A stretch of 64,000 nt of DNA from assembly GCA_003868215.1 (NCBI GenBank), contig QWDQ01000050.1, forward strand, positions 124,001-188,000. The letters are read 5' to 3'. Position numbers and translations under genes: made by a program. This document shows positions 10,456-19,748 of this stretch, piece after piece (position 1 is the stretch's first letter; every line of letters starts with the position of its first letter). Below the pieces are notes generated by a model. That model saw only the letters and a program-made list of their open reading frames with translations. It had not been told where the DNA came from and searched no databases. This DNA is from Pseudophaeomoniella oleicola. Its lineage: Eukaryota; Ascomycota; Eurotiomycetes; Phaeomoniellales; Phaeomoniellaceae.

Positions 10456-11419
10456 CGTGTAGTAACGAATGTCAAGTGTAGAGATTTAGATTGTAAGCGA
10501 TTTCGGTGGAGAGAAGACAAGCAATGGCTTGCACTCAGATAGAAGCGAATGTCAAGAACGAATGTGATCAGCCCCAGGCCGAAGTAAAGAACGACTTTTG
10601 ATAGTAAGCAGAGAAATGCTATGAGAAGAGTAGTGGAAGAAGAACAATAGGAAAGGCGTAGATATATAACAGTTGTAGCGTGCCATTTTGCTAGATTGCT
10701 TTGCGTGTCAGGTCTAGATGTGACCACCGCCAGGTATACTAGATCAAGTCCACCCAATCTACTCCCCTTGGTCAATGTTTCATGGAAAGACCACACGGAG
10801 AAACGTCTCGACGTCTTAAGGGCGGGCCAAGGAAAAGATCACTGTAAGCTCCTCGGCACTCGGTGCTTACGACAAATAGATGGTCCATAGCAATTCGGGA
10901 TTGTGATAGATGAAGTGGGAGAGTGGGAAATAGATTGATGATCCTGTTAGATGTCGCTTAGTGGGTACCGGTCGTTTCAAGAAGAGTGTTTCTACTCTCA
11001 ACACAAATCTCGCTCGAAACAGCCGATTACTTTACTACGTATGCGCAGTTTCGTGGTCCATACAGGGCAAAGTCGTCAAGTCGTCAAGTCCCCCTGGGCT
11101 TGCTACGACTGCGGAATTCTGACAACTGGCGTGACGAGTGGATTACATTGTCAATGCTTGCTTACAGTGAGCCACGTACAGCCTATTCTCTTAAACCAAA
11201 ATGCTCAGCAGAGGAACAATTACGATTAACAGCAATTTGGAAAACTTTTGATTGTCTATTGAGGCACTATTTGATGTCGTATCATAGACAACTCAGTCCC
11301 TTTTGGTTCCCATGCAATTCGTGGTATCATAAAGGAATGGCCGTAATCTGACGTACCATCACTCTCGCCAGGGTGCAACTGCTTTCAACAGTATCACCTG
11401 TTTTTCGCAGATCGGGTAT
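10456..11419. other. Promoter spacer of the propeller-like gene and 3' flank of RPS22
   Basis: About 960 bases. An AT-rich GATATATAAC element near 10661-10670 (read as GTTATATATC on the minus strand) lies about 210 bases before the start of the secreted protein and could be a TATA-type element. I see no coding frame worth calling. Confidence 0.4.
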
Positions 11420-12108
11420 CTAGTAGAAAAAGCCAAGAATCTTCCCACCGGCATGCTTTCTCCTAGCCTCCTCGTGGTCCATGATACCCGCAGAGGTGGT
11501 CAGGACAATGTAACCGAATTGACGAGATGGCAACAGCTTGACAACCCACTTCTCAAGATCCTTAAGTTGGATGTTGTAGCGGGGGTTGATGACACCAGTC
11601 TTGTTAAGACGACCGTTCAGTTGGATGACAATCTTGCCGTTGCGGTGGTCATCAACTTCCTCGAATTCACCAATGTAGCCTGTCGATTGGCATCAGTCAG
11701 CAAGATGCTTCGTGTAAAGTTGAATGTAGCGATCGATTAAACATTGATAAATCATGAGGGAAAAAAAAAGGAAAAGCAATGTGTAAGATCGACCGCAAAG
11801 TAATCTATCGGGCACTTAAAGGGCAAAGGTCGTGGAAGCAGACATAGAACCGCCGCCTAGTTATATCTACCCGAGTACACAGTAACGCAGTAACAACATT
11901 CGAAAAAGACGTTGAGTAACAGAATTCTGGACAGTGTGACGAGAGAAAAGGGGAACAAAATCGGATCCCACATACCGTGCTTTTGCATGACCTGCAAGAA
12001 CTTGACGATGACCTTCGAGCTTGGTCGGATCATGACCTGACGCTTTCCAGCCTTCTCGGCGTTGTTGATGCTCTTGAGAGCGTCATTGAGGACGGATGTC
12101 TTGACCAT
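11420..12108 (-). CDS. RPS22: 40S ribosomal protein S22 (uS8, S15a)
   Basis: Two exons, 12108-11976 and 11679-11420, encode exactly 130 residues, the usual length of the family. The N-terminus [21 protein letters not shown] and the end [18 protein letters not shown] are near-invariant in eukaryotes. The product is a small-subunit protein of the cytosolic ribosome that binds the 18S rRNA central domain. The intron (11680-11974, 295 nt, GTATGT...CGACAG with a GCTGACTGA branch region) interrupts the Gly codon after QKH and is several times longer than the typical intron here. The leader directly before the start is a (CAA)9 tract. The identity is certain. Confidence 0.99.
11680..11974 (-). other. 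Long RPS22 intron, possible RNA host
   Basis: This 295-nt intron starts GTATGT and ends CGACAG on the minus strand. It contains a pyrimidine tract of nine T and a candidate branch sequence GCTGACTGATG 10 to 20 bases before the acceptor. In budding yeast an RPS22 intron carries a box H/ACA snoRNA (snR44). I looked for C/D boxes and for a convincing H/ACA pair and found only weak matches (an ATATAA hinge-like box and a later ACA), so I do not call an RNA gene. Confidence 0.6.
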
Positions 12109-12865
12109 TTTGACGGTTGTTGTTGTTGTTGTTGTTGTTGTTGTCGAGGGATCGATTTAGAGATCGGAGGACAGGAGATTCTCAAATCGAGCGACGCGGA
12201 CTTGAGGTATCTGTGTTTCCCAAAAGGAAAGAAAAACGTAAGCGTCCAGTCATAGCCATCGAGCGCAAAGAGTGCCCAATCAAGGGTTCTTCAGCTCGTG
12301 TCGCGGTCTGAGAGAAAACGTATCATGGCTATCGGTTCGAGTTGGATTGTGAGGTGCGGTGGTGCGCACAGAAGAATTGCTTTCGGTTCAGCTGGGCTCA
12401 CCGCACAACGATACAGAACCCAATAACTCTTTCCGACGCCATGATTTGTTTTTCCCTCTGGCTAGCTGAACTGAAGATCCTGAAGAGCATGTGAGTAATA
12501 CATACCTCGTTATTTTGACTGTTGTAGTCGGTGGGTAGAACAAGTCGTGATGGGAGTGATCGTGAGGAAAAATTGTTGAAAGTTCACCGCACCATGATTG
12601 ATTTCGATTCTGTGTGGGTGCCAAGACATTGCGGCCGCGGGGAACGAGTTTGTGTCTGTACTACTACGGTCGACAATTGAGACCTTTGTGGTCATTCTAC
12701 TTGTGGAGAATTCGGCCGAACTACGGAACTCAGATCCACTGCGTCATGTACGTGATCTCGCCTCCAGGACGGTATCCTCGTTGTACATTTAACTATTATC
12801 ATTTCTTTTCGGCGTTATATCTCAGTAGTCTGTCCTTTTCTTCTATACATACCGCTTTTTTCACA
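12109..12865. promoter_or_regulatory. Shared promoter region of RPS22 and the LysM gene
   Basis: The two genes diverge from this 757-base spacer. On the RPS22 side it carries the (CAA)9 leader and a C/T-rich stretch (minus strand); on the LysM side a T-rich stretch precedes the ATG at 12866. The frame of the LysM gene stays open upstream to 12614, but the only initiator there is non-ATG, so I treat it as leader. Confidence 0.5.
12117..12143 (-). repeat. (CAA)9 in the RPS22 leader
   Basis: Nine perfect CAA units on the minus strand, separated from the RPS22 ATG by the eight bases CCGTCAAA. CAA repeats are unstructured in RNA, and a CAA-rich leader is known to raise translation in the tobacco mosaic virus omega leader, so an effect on initiation here is plausible but only inferred. 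Confidence 0.85.
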
Positions 12866-13786
12866 ATGTCATTCTGCTGTACATGCGCCTTACCACTCTC
12901 CGATACCAAAGTCCCATACTCCGCCGAGTCCGAGAAGCCCTTGACCTTCACTCGATCGCTAGACTGCTGCCAACGGTCGATCTGTACTGCTTGCCAATAC
13001 GACAACCCTCGATTCGAGACATATTGTCCATTTTGTCAGATTTCGTCGGAACCCGGTGGTCCTCTTCCCCAGACGGGTCTACGTCTTCCTCCATCCTACG
13101 AGATCGCCTCGAAATCATCACATGCGCCACCGCGGCCATCACAAATATCCCATAGCTCCTCTAGACATCCCGGCGATGACTTACCACCACCATACTCTTC
13201 CATATCCTCAGAATCCAATGTCGACGGGCCTTCCACGGTAACACCTACGACAACGACAACAACGAGATCCTCACCTCAGCCAGCTTCACTGAACCCCCCA
13301 ACATCCCCATCCTCCTCATCCTCCTCCTCACCCGGCTCCATAACCCACCACCTCTCCCCCACCGACACCCTCCCCCTCCTCTCCCTCCTCTACTCCACTC
13401 CCCTCTCAATCCTCCGCTCCCACAACTCCCTCTACTCCGACACCCTCCTCCCCGCGCGTAAAACGCTCCTAATCCCCCGTTCCCACTACACCGGCCCACC
13501 CCTCACTCAGCCGCCCTCCGACACGACCGAAGAACGACAAAAAACGGCGGTGCGCCGGTGGATGATCGCGACCAAATGCCCGGACTACGACGTCGCGCTG
13601 CTGTACCTGAAAGGAAGCAATGATTGGGACCTCGAAGCGAGTATACAGGCGTACAAAGCGGACGAGAAATGGGAGAAGGACCATCCCATGAAGCAGACCC
13701 AGAACCAAAATCAGAAACAGAGAGGGAAAAGGAAATCCGGATCGACGACGAAGACGACGAGCAGTTTAACCGGGCAATTGACCTGA
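12866..13786 (+). CDS. Intracellular LysM protein with Cys-rich finger and UBA-like end
   Basis: A single exon, 306 residues, starting MSFCCTCALP in the context CACAATGTC. Residues 4 to 57 contain four Cys pairs in a RING- or zinc-ribbon-like order (C4-x2-C7, C34/C35-x4-C40-x2-C43, C54-x2-C57). Residues 60 to 158 are Pro/Ser/Thr-rich and disordered. Residues 160 to 205 are a LysM domain: HHLSPTDTLPLLSLLYSTPLS, then a SHNSLYSDTLLPARKTLLIP end. Residues 225 to 270 are helical (AVRRWMIATKCPDYDVALLYL, NDWDLEASIQAYKADE) and resemble a UBA or CUE fold. A basic, Gln/Asn-rich tail follows. There is no signal peptide, so unlike chitin-binding LysM effectors this protein should be cytosolic. Comparable LysM proteins occur across fungi without known function. 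A ubiquitin link is inference from the domain order. Confidence 0.88.
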   Translation: MSFCCTCALPLSDTKVPYSAESEKPLTFTRSLDCCQRSICTACQYDNPRFETYCPFCQISSEPGGPLPQTGLRLPPSYEIASKSSHAPPRPSQISHSSSRHPGDDLPPPYSSISSESNVDGPSTVTPTTTTTTRSSPQPASLNPPTSPSSSSSSSPGSITHHLSPTDTLPLLSLLYSTPLSILRSHNSLYSDTLLPARKTLLIPRSHYTGPPLTQPPSDTTEERQKTAVRRWMIATKCPDYDVALLYLKGSNDWDLEASIQAYKADEKWEKDHPMKQTQNQNQKQRGKRKSGSTTKTTSSLTGQLT

Positions 13787-14687
13787 GATCCTAACTAACG
13801 CCCTCATGAACTTCCTTTCCAATCAAATACACTTTAGATGATTCGCACGAACCCTGTTCAATAGGTACATATATTTATATATACACATATATCTCTACTT
13901 CTCTTCCCTTATTCTCTTTTTCACTAACTACTACCACCTCCTCCTTCATCATCATCCCCATACCTCTCAAACATATTCAGAATCACTCATCCCTTCTCCT
14001 CCCGCGTACATCTCAAGTGGGGGGGAAAAACAGTATTAAAAAGATAAAATTTGCCGCCGAGGGGGGTATCATCCGTCCTTCCGTCTTTCCGTCCATAAAA
14101 TGCAGATATATGTACATGCGCTTGATACGCCAAAAAGAAAAAATTTTTCCAGATGAGACGCAACCCAGCGCAACCAGTCCGATCTCCCCTTTTTCAAGTG
14201 TAACCGCTTTGGATGTTGTCAAACCTGGCCCTCGTCTTCCGATTCTGTAATGGGTGGGACGGTCATCAGACAACATCCACCGTCTAACATGGTAACCATA
14301 CACATCCAACATACACGTATCATCCTACCAGCCAACCACCTCATATGGCACATAGGATTGGACATAAAGCTCTCCGTTGACACCCAACAGGTAAAAATGA
14401 ATCCTTTTCATCATGAACTCCAGAAGGAAAAGAGAAAAAAGAAAGATCCAAGCAATATTCTTTTAAAGGGGAGACGAACTTCAAAACGCGGGAGATCTGA
14501 CATAAGTCGTCGGTATCGCCTCGAAGCGATAGCTAGGTAGTCGAGTGGATATAAACAAGCGGAGAAGATCTAAAAGAGAAAGTCGTTATTGGATCTCCAA
14601 GACATGGGGTGTCGCGACATATCCGATAACTGGCGGTTCAATCACCCAAATTGGAAAGGACGTGTATAGTCCAATGTTCATGCCAAT
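13787..14687. other. Convergent 3' spacer
   Basis: About 900 bases between the ends of the LysM gene (plus) and the glycogen-binding-like gene (minus). It contains an AT-dinucleotide stretch near 13868-13892 and a G7 run at about 14019-14025. No gene is supported. Confidence 0.5.
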
Positions 14688-16686
14688 CTAAGTCGTAATC
14701 ATATTTCCAAGGTAACTCAATTCATCCAACAGTTGTCGCATAGTATTCGAATGCGGGAATCCAGGGTTATTTGTCTCATCAATCGAATCATGTCTCCTGA
14801 CCGCGATGGGCGAGTAGGTCGGCCGGTCAGATTCCTTCGGCGAAGCACCGTATTTGCTCTCCACGGGACTTTCCTCTACGACGGGTAGTTTATACTGGAA
14901 GAGACCAGCCTGACGTCGTTCCTGGTTTCGGAAGGTCTCTGATGTGCCGATCCCCAGACCAGGGATGGTCGCCGGTGGCGAGTAGGGTTGGCCGCTCTCC
15001 TGGGTGCTAATGGTGGAAGAACTCACTTCTGAGGGGAGACAGCTTAAATCTGGCATGGATTCTGCATTGTCTGTTGTCGGCGTTTGAGGCATCGACGAGA
15101 GAAGACCCGGGGAATTGATAAAACCAGGCAATGTTGTAGCCTCCTCGCACAGATTTGGAGACCGTCGTATATCATGTCCAACCCAACTTCCTGAGAGAGG
15201 CCATCTATTTAGATCGAGTCCACCGTCCACGAACGGACTGTTCATCTCAGTTGTGGTTGGACTCTCATCCGATCTCGTGGATATTGTAAGTGCAGAGAAA
15301 TGACTTCGCAAAATTTCCTCATCCAATGATTTTCCGACCGAAGTCGCAGAAACGCAATCTTCGAAAGCAGATGAAGGGCTATTTGGTAAAGTTGGTAGAC
15401 GCTTGTTCTGGTCAGGCTTTCCAAAACTGGTGGATGGCCAAATAGGTGAATTGCGTTGTGACGGAACTTCTGGAAGCGTATCCAGAGCTGAAAGACGGAG
15501 AGGTACTACATCACCCTGTGGTCGTACATCCTTCTCTAGGACAAGGGATCTCCCTAAGGGCGAAGGCTCCCGTGATCGAGATCTGGTACGCTGCTGGACT
15601 TGAAGCGAATGGGGATAACGGCGGTCTTCAACATCATCCAGGGTGTCGAAACCGTACGATACAAATGGAGGGATCAGGGAAGCAGACGGCGAGGGTAGCC
15701 TTATGATACTGGACGGCGACCGATTCCGTGACGATGCACGACTGGAGGGTGGATACTTGTTGACACGACCGGCGGATGTCCTACTCAATCTATCGTCTGA
15801 CTGGTCACCGGCATTTAGGTGTCTTGCACCTGACGGACTTCTTGCCTCAATATGCTCAACATCACTGGCTTTCGCCGCCAACTGCTTCAAAGTAGCCAGG
15901 AACCCTCCTGGCTTGGTTGGAGATGTCGAGCGACTCATACTGTCTAACGGTCTGGCCTTTGGAAGGCGGAACCTCCTTGATGAGGTGGCGCTTGAAGGCT
16001 GAGAGTAACAACGACCAGAAGACTCTGATGTGGATGAGAGCGGTGAGAAGCTCGTTGGAGACTGATCAAAGGCATCTGCTTTCTGAGCGAGCGGCGGCGA
16101 TGTCTGCAGACGCGGTAGCCTTGGCGGTGGAGCTGGCCGAGGATTGAGGAATTTGGTTTCGGGATCCATGGTTCTCAGATCTGAGCTGGTGGAGCTGATG
16201 CTTGCATTCCTCTCATGACCTCGACCGCTGAAGTGGAACGGCACGTGGAGAACATTCAAGAGCTGGCCAGGCAGTAGCGGACATGCAGTCGTGGAAGGTT
16301 TAGAAGAGTCATGAAACTCTATGTCGTCATCCAATTGATACTGATTCTGTTAGCGCTGGAGTCTGGACCTTTCTGACACGAGGTACGCACATAGTACCAG
16401 TATGTCCCACCCATCTTCAGTCCACCGTCGCGCGAAATTCCCACCGAGTCAAGGTTACCATCACAAATGATATTCTTGAAGCTGTGACAGCCTCGCCAAT
16501 GCTCCGAGCCCACACGCGAATCTCTCTGCATTGGATATGCCGTCGAAAAATTATCCCAGGATCCAAGGAGGTTGACTGAACTTGTGTTTGGATGGCATCG
16601 CCTAGTTTAAGTCAGCTTGAATAGAGGTTGAACGGCCATCGCGAAACGCACACTAGGAAGGTCATAAGAGTTGTAGTTGTTGCCAT
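14688..16686 (-). CDS. AMPK-type glycogen-binding-like (CBM48-like) protein with long disordered tail
   Basis: Three exons on the minus strand: 16686-16652, 16601-16391 and 16340-14688, total 632 residues. Both donors are GTGCGT, and both introns are about 50 nt. The first exon codes only MATTTTLMTFL plus two bases. Residues 12 to about 105 form the conserved part: SVNLLGSWDNFS, HWRGCHSFKNIICDG, GGLKMGGTYWYYYQLDDDIEFHD and CPLLPGQLLNVL, which resemble the carbohydrate-binding fold of AMPK beta subunits and are characteristic of an uncharacterised Pezizomycotina family. Residues 110 to 632 are Ser/Pro-rich with many SP and TP sites, suggesting regulation by proline-directed kinases. The last 20 residues (TMRQLLDELSYLGNMI) look like a short conserved amphipathic helix. 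Glycogen or glucan binding is inferred from the fold; no enzymatic part is seen. Confidence 0.9.
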
Positions 16687-17887
16687 ATTAAAGATGTAGG
16701 AAAGGACGGCAAAATGATCGGAGGACGAGGAGCACAATAGTGCTTTCAAATGCTGTCAAAGCTGTCGAAGGTCGATAATGGTTCTGTCTGTGTTCGTAGA
16801 TGTCCTGCCAAATAAGTACCGACGAGCTGGGTGAAGACAATATATACAAGCTCTCTCTTGCAAATTGCGTCGCTTGTTCGGGCCCCAATTTAGGACACTG
16901 CACCACGGTCGCCAGTTTCAGGTCTATTTTCAGGCTGAGACGAACGGCCTCTGAAGCTCGTCGTGAGACTTGGAGTCAGAGGGTACGGAGTCTGGACAGT
17001 GGCAAGTAGTAAATGTCAGTGACGACAGGAGGTTCCAGCAGCCGCGGCGTGGGGATCGAAATTGGACGTTGTCGGATGACGGTGAAATGTATCCTGTGGC
17101 ATCCAATGGATTCGTTCACAGCCACTGCAAGCGCTGTAGGTGGGAGGTATCGGGATTATGAGACCGGGCGCTTGCTGCAACAACCAAGACAATCAATCCG
17201 CAGTATCACCACTTTCTCAGGGTCCAGAGCATCCAATGGAACTGGACCCGAATGAAGACCAGGAATTAAGATCACAGAACAGAGGCACGTTGTGCAACAA
17301 TGACAAGAAGACAAGATTGGAACGATTTGACCGATAGACTGAAAGAGAGACCACTGCTAATAGACAAGAAGGAACGGATAGTCGGCCATGAAAGTTGCCA
17401 ACAAATGGGGATGAAATGGGATTGGATGGGAAATCACGAATCCGCAAGATGCACCACGATAAGTCAGATCAAGGAAAGTTGGCAAACGGGTAAGAACGAG
17501 GAGGGGTAGATGAGGCTGTTGGGTATGGCGATCATCTTTTCCCTGCTCGTGGACGGAATACAGTAACGTAGTAGGTGTGCTACGTACAGTCAGATAGGCA
17601 ACTCGGGTTGGGTCCCATTCTTGTCGTGAACCATGGTCCAACGCGCAGAAGGACTGGCCCGTTTAGTTGTCAAGATGGGGTCGCAGTAAGGGAAACAAGC
17701 AGCGCGAAACAAGAAAATTGACTTGTGGCTTGTGAAACTGTTAGGGCCGAGAGGGTCATTGGCTGAGAAGTGGTTCCCACGCTATGAGACTACCATTAGG
17801 GAGTTGTTCAAGCCGCGTAGAGAGAGTTTGATACTAAGGGTTTACCAGCTCGCCAGTGACAGTCAGTGGCTTTCAGAGTGGATGAAG

Positions 17888-17908
17888 CAGCAGCAGCAGC
17901 AGCAGCAG
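17888..17908. repeat. (CAG)7 microsatellite
   Basis: Seven perfect CAG units in the 3 kb spacer. The frame reading it as poly-Gln has no other coding character. Confidence 0.85.
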
Positions 17909-18068
17909 CACAAACAGAACGAGAAAAAGACAATCGGCAACGCGTGCGATGGCGATGGGGACCAAAGTCAAAACAGCGGATCATTCTCATCGTGGAATAG
18001 TGGGAATAGCATCAACAAGGATTCAGGAGCAATCAGACCATAGCATCCCTCTTTCAGCTACTACGTGG

Positions 18069-18080
18069 TACTACGTAGTA
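18069..18080. repeat. Palindrome TACTACGTAGTA, copy 1
   Basis: A perfect 12-base inverted repeat, immediately preceded by CTACTACGTGG, a partial copy. Identical copies lie at 27272-27283 and 29468-29479. Confidence 0.9.
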
Positions 18081-19748
18081 TGGAAATGGCGAGATGATCT
18101 TGACGCTTCCCGAGATCCCAGTTTCGCGCTCTCTCTCCCTATCCCAAAAGGCGACTTCGAGTGTCGTAGCTTACCAGGATGATGAGCAGATCCCTCCTAT
18201 TCGGGGTTATTTAGCACCGACCAGTTACCATGTAGTACAAAGACGCAAGAATGACGGTACGCAAATCCGAAGTATTGTCCAGGATGCGAATTCAATCACC
18301 TACCACATTGTCGTGCTATGTAGAATGTAGCTCGACTCCTTAAAACAACGCCATGGCGATCATCACGACTTGGCTGACTGGCTCTGACTCGCCAAGCCGC
18401 GTGTTCGGATTCCGAGTGGGATGTGATGTGACCGCGCAAGGTCATCGTTCTTCTGTATAGAAAATGTACAATGTATATTTTTGTTGACAAACCCGTGGCA
18501 GCGCGCATGAAGCATTTACTATGTTTCGGGGCCTTTAGGTCTTCACGGCACGGGAATAAGTAAGGGGCGGATTTCGAGATGTATTTCCGATCTTGACGGT
18601 TAACATTACTATTGTCGTGTATCAAGGAGGAAAGGGGGTGAGATTCTTGCAGAGGAAGACAATAGGTCCTTTAGTATAACCCTTCTCTTTGTGCATTTTT
18701 CTTTCCCATTGTGATCAAACTATCCTTGACTGAGAGAAATGTAAACGTACCAACCTTTCCTCCTTCAGAAAAGCAGAAAGACACGCGAAAACCGAAAAGA
18801 AGAGGAGCAAATTAATTTCGGGAAGCCACCAAAACTAGCGACCGGGTACCTGAGAGCGGCTCGCTTAGTCGCTCAGCATGTGCCGGCTTCTGTGTGTGTG
18901 CCTTCTGTGCCATCCAAGTCATTTTTAATTAAGAGAAAGGACTGCAATTGTCTCGCTCACTAATTAATTATCGCTCGAAGCGCCGGTGCTGGAGATAAGA
19001 TCCGTCCGTCTCAAAAAACAACTGCAAAGAGCGAAACTTGTCCGAGTGGTCATTGGCTTGAAGGGACTGAATAATTACCTTGCATATATAAACACCAAGT
19101 TGATACACCACGAGAACCGAAAGACCTGAGAAAATAATAAAAACGGCCAAGATCCATCACCAGTCTTGACCGTGAGAACTTGCCCCTCTGACCTTCTCTC
19201 ATCACGTCTGAGCTACAGTAGAATACCTCCTGACTGTGTACTAAGTAACTAACTACTTCACTGCCGTATTACCAAAGATTCAAAAGCCTTCTTTCCCCCT
19301 CAAGAATCAAATGTTTGAGTTATACGCGAACCCCGACCACTGAAAAAATCTAAGTATGAACCACATTCGGTAAGTTATTAGGTATATTAATACCTGATCC
19401 CTAAGGGGTGCGTGTGTCTGTGATATGCAGAGCGCGATGGCCCATTTATTGAAAATCACCACGTGCGTGCCAATGCATGCACATCAAAAGGATGTGGCTT
19501 ACCCCTACCATCGATAACAAAGGCTTTTATTCCCCAGTAATACTACGGATGAGTATAAGGTCCACCAACAACCACTATCATAATCAACGGGGCACATGAG
19601 CCTCAGTATGGTGCAGTACCTAGCTATGTTGGGAACGGCTTTTCACAAGTTTCGCATAGAAGCCACTCAAGGTCTTAAAAGAAAGGACTTAGACGAGAAG
19701 ATGAATGAAAAAGTGACACTTGAGATACCTGGGCTGAAGTAGCTGACT

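Larger units (their letters stand above)
16687..19748. other. 3 kb gene-free spacer
   Basis: This lies between the start of the glycogen-binding-like gene and the 3' end of DRS1, both on the minus strand. Open frames exist on both strands, but none has family-like composition, a convincing start or splice support. It holds (CAG)7 at 17888-17908 and the palindrome TACTACGTAGTA at 18069-18080, preceded by a near-copy of its left half. An unannotated RNA gene or a very long leader is possible. Confidence 0.45.

Noticed and set aside
17723-18043. Plus-strand frame with a poly-Gln run
   Set aside because: Only the (CAG)7 microsatellite gives it character; no start context, homology or splice support.
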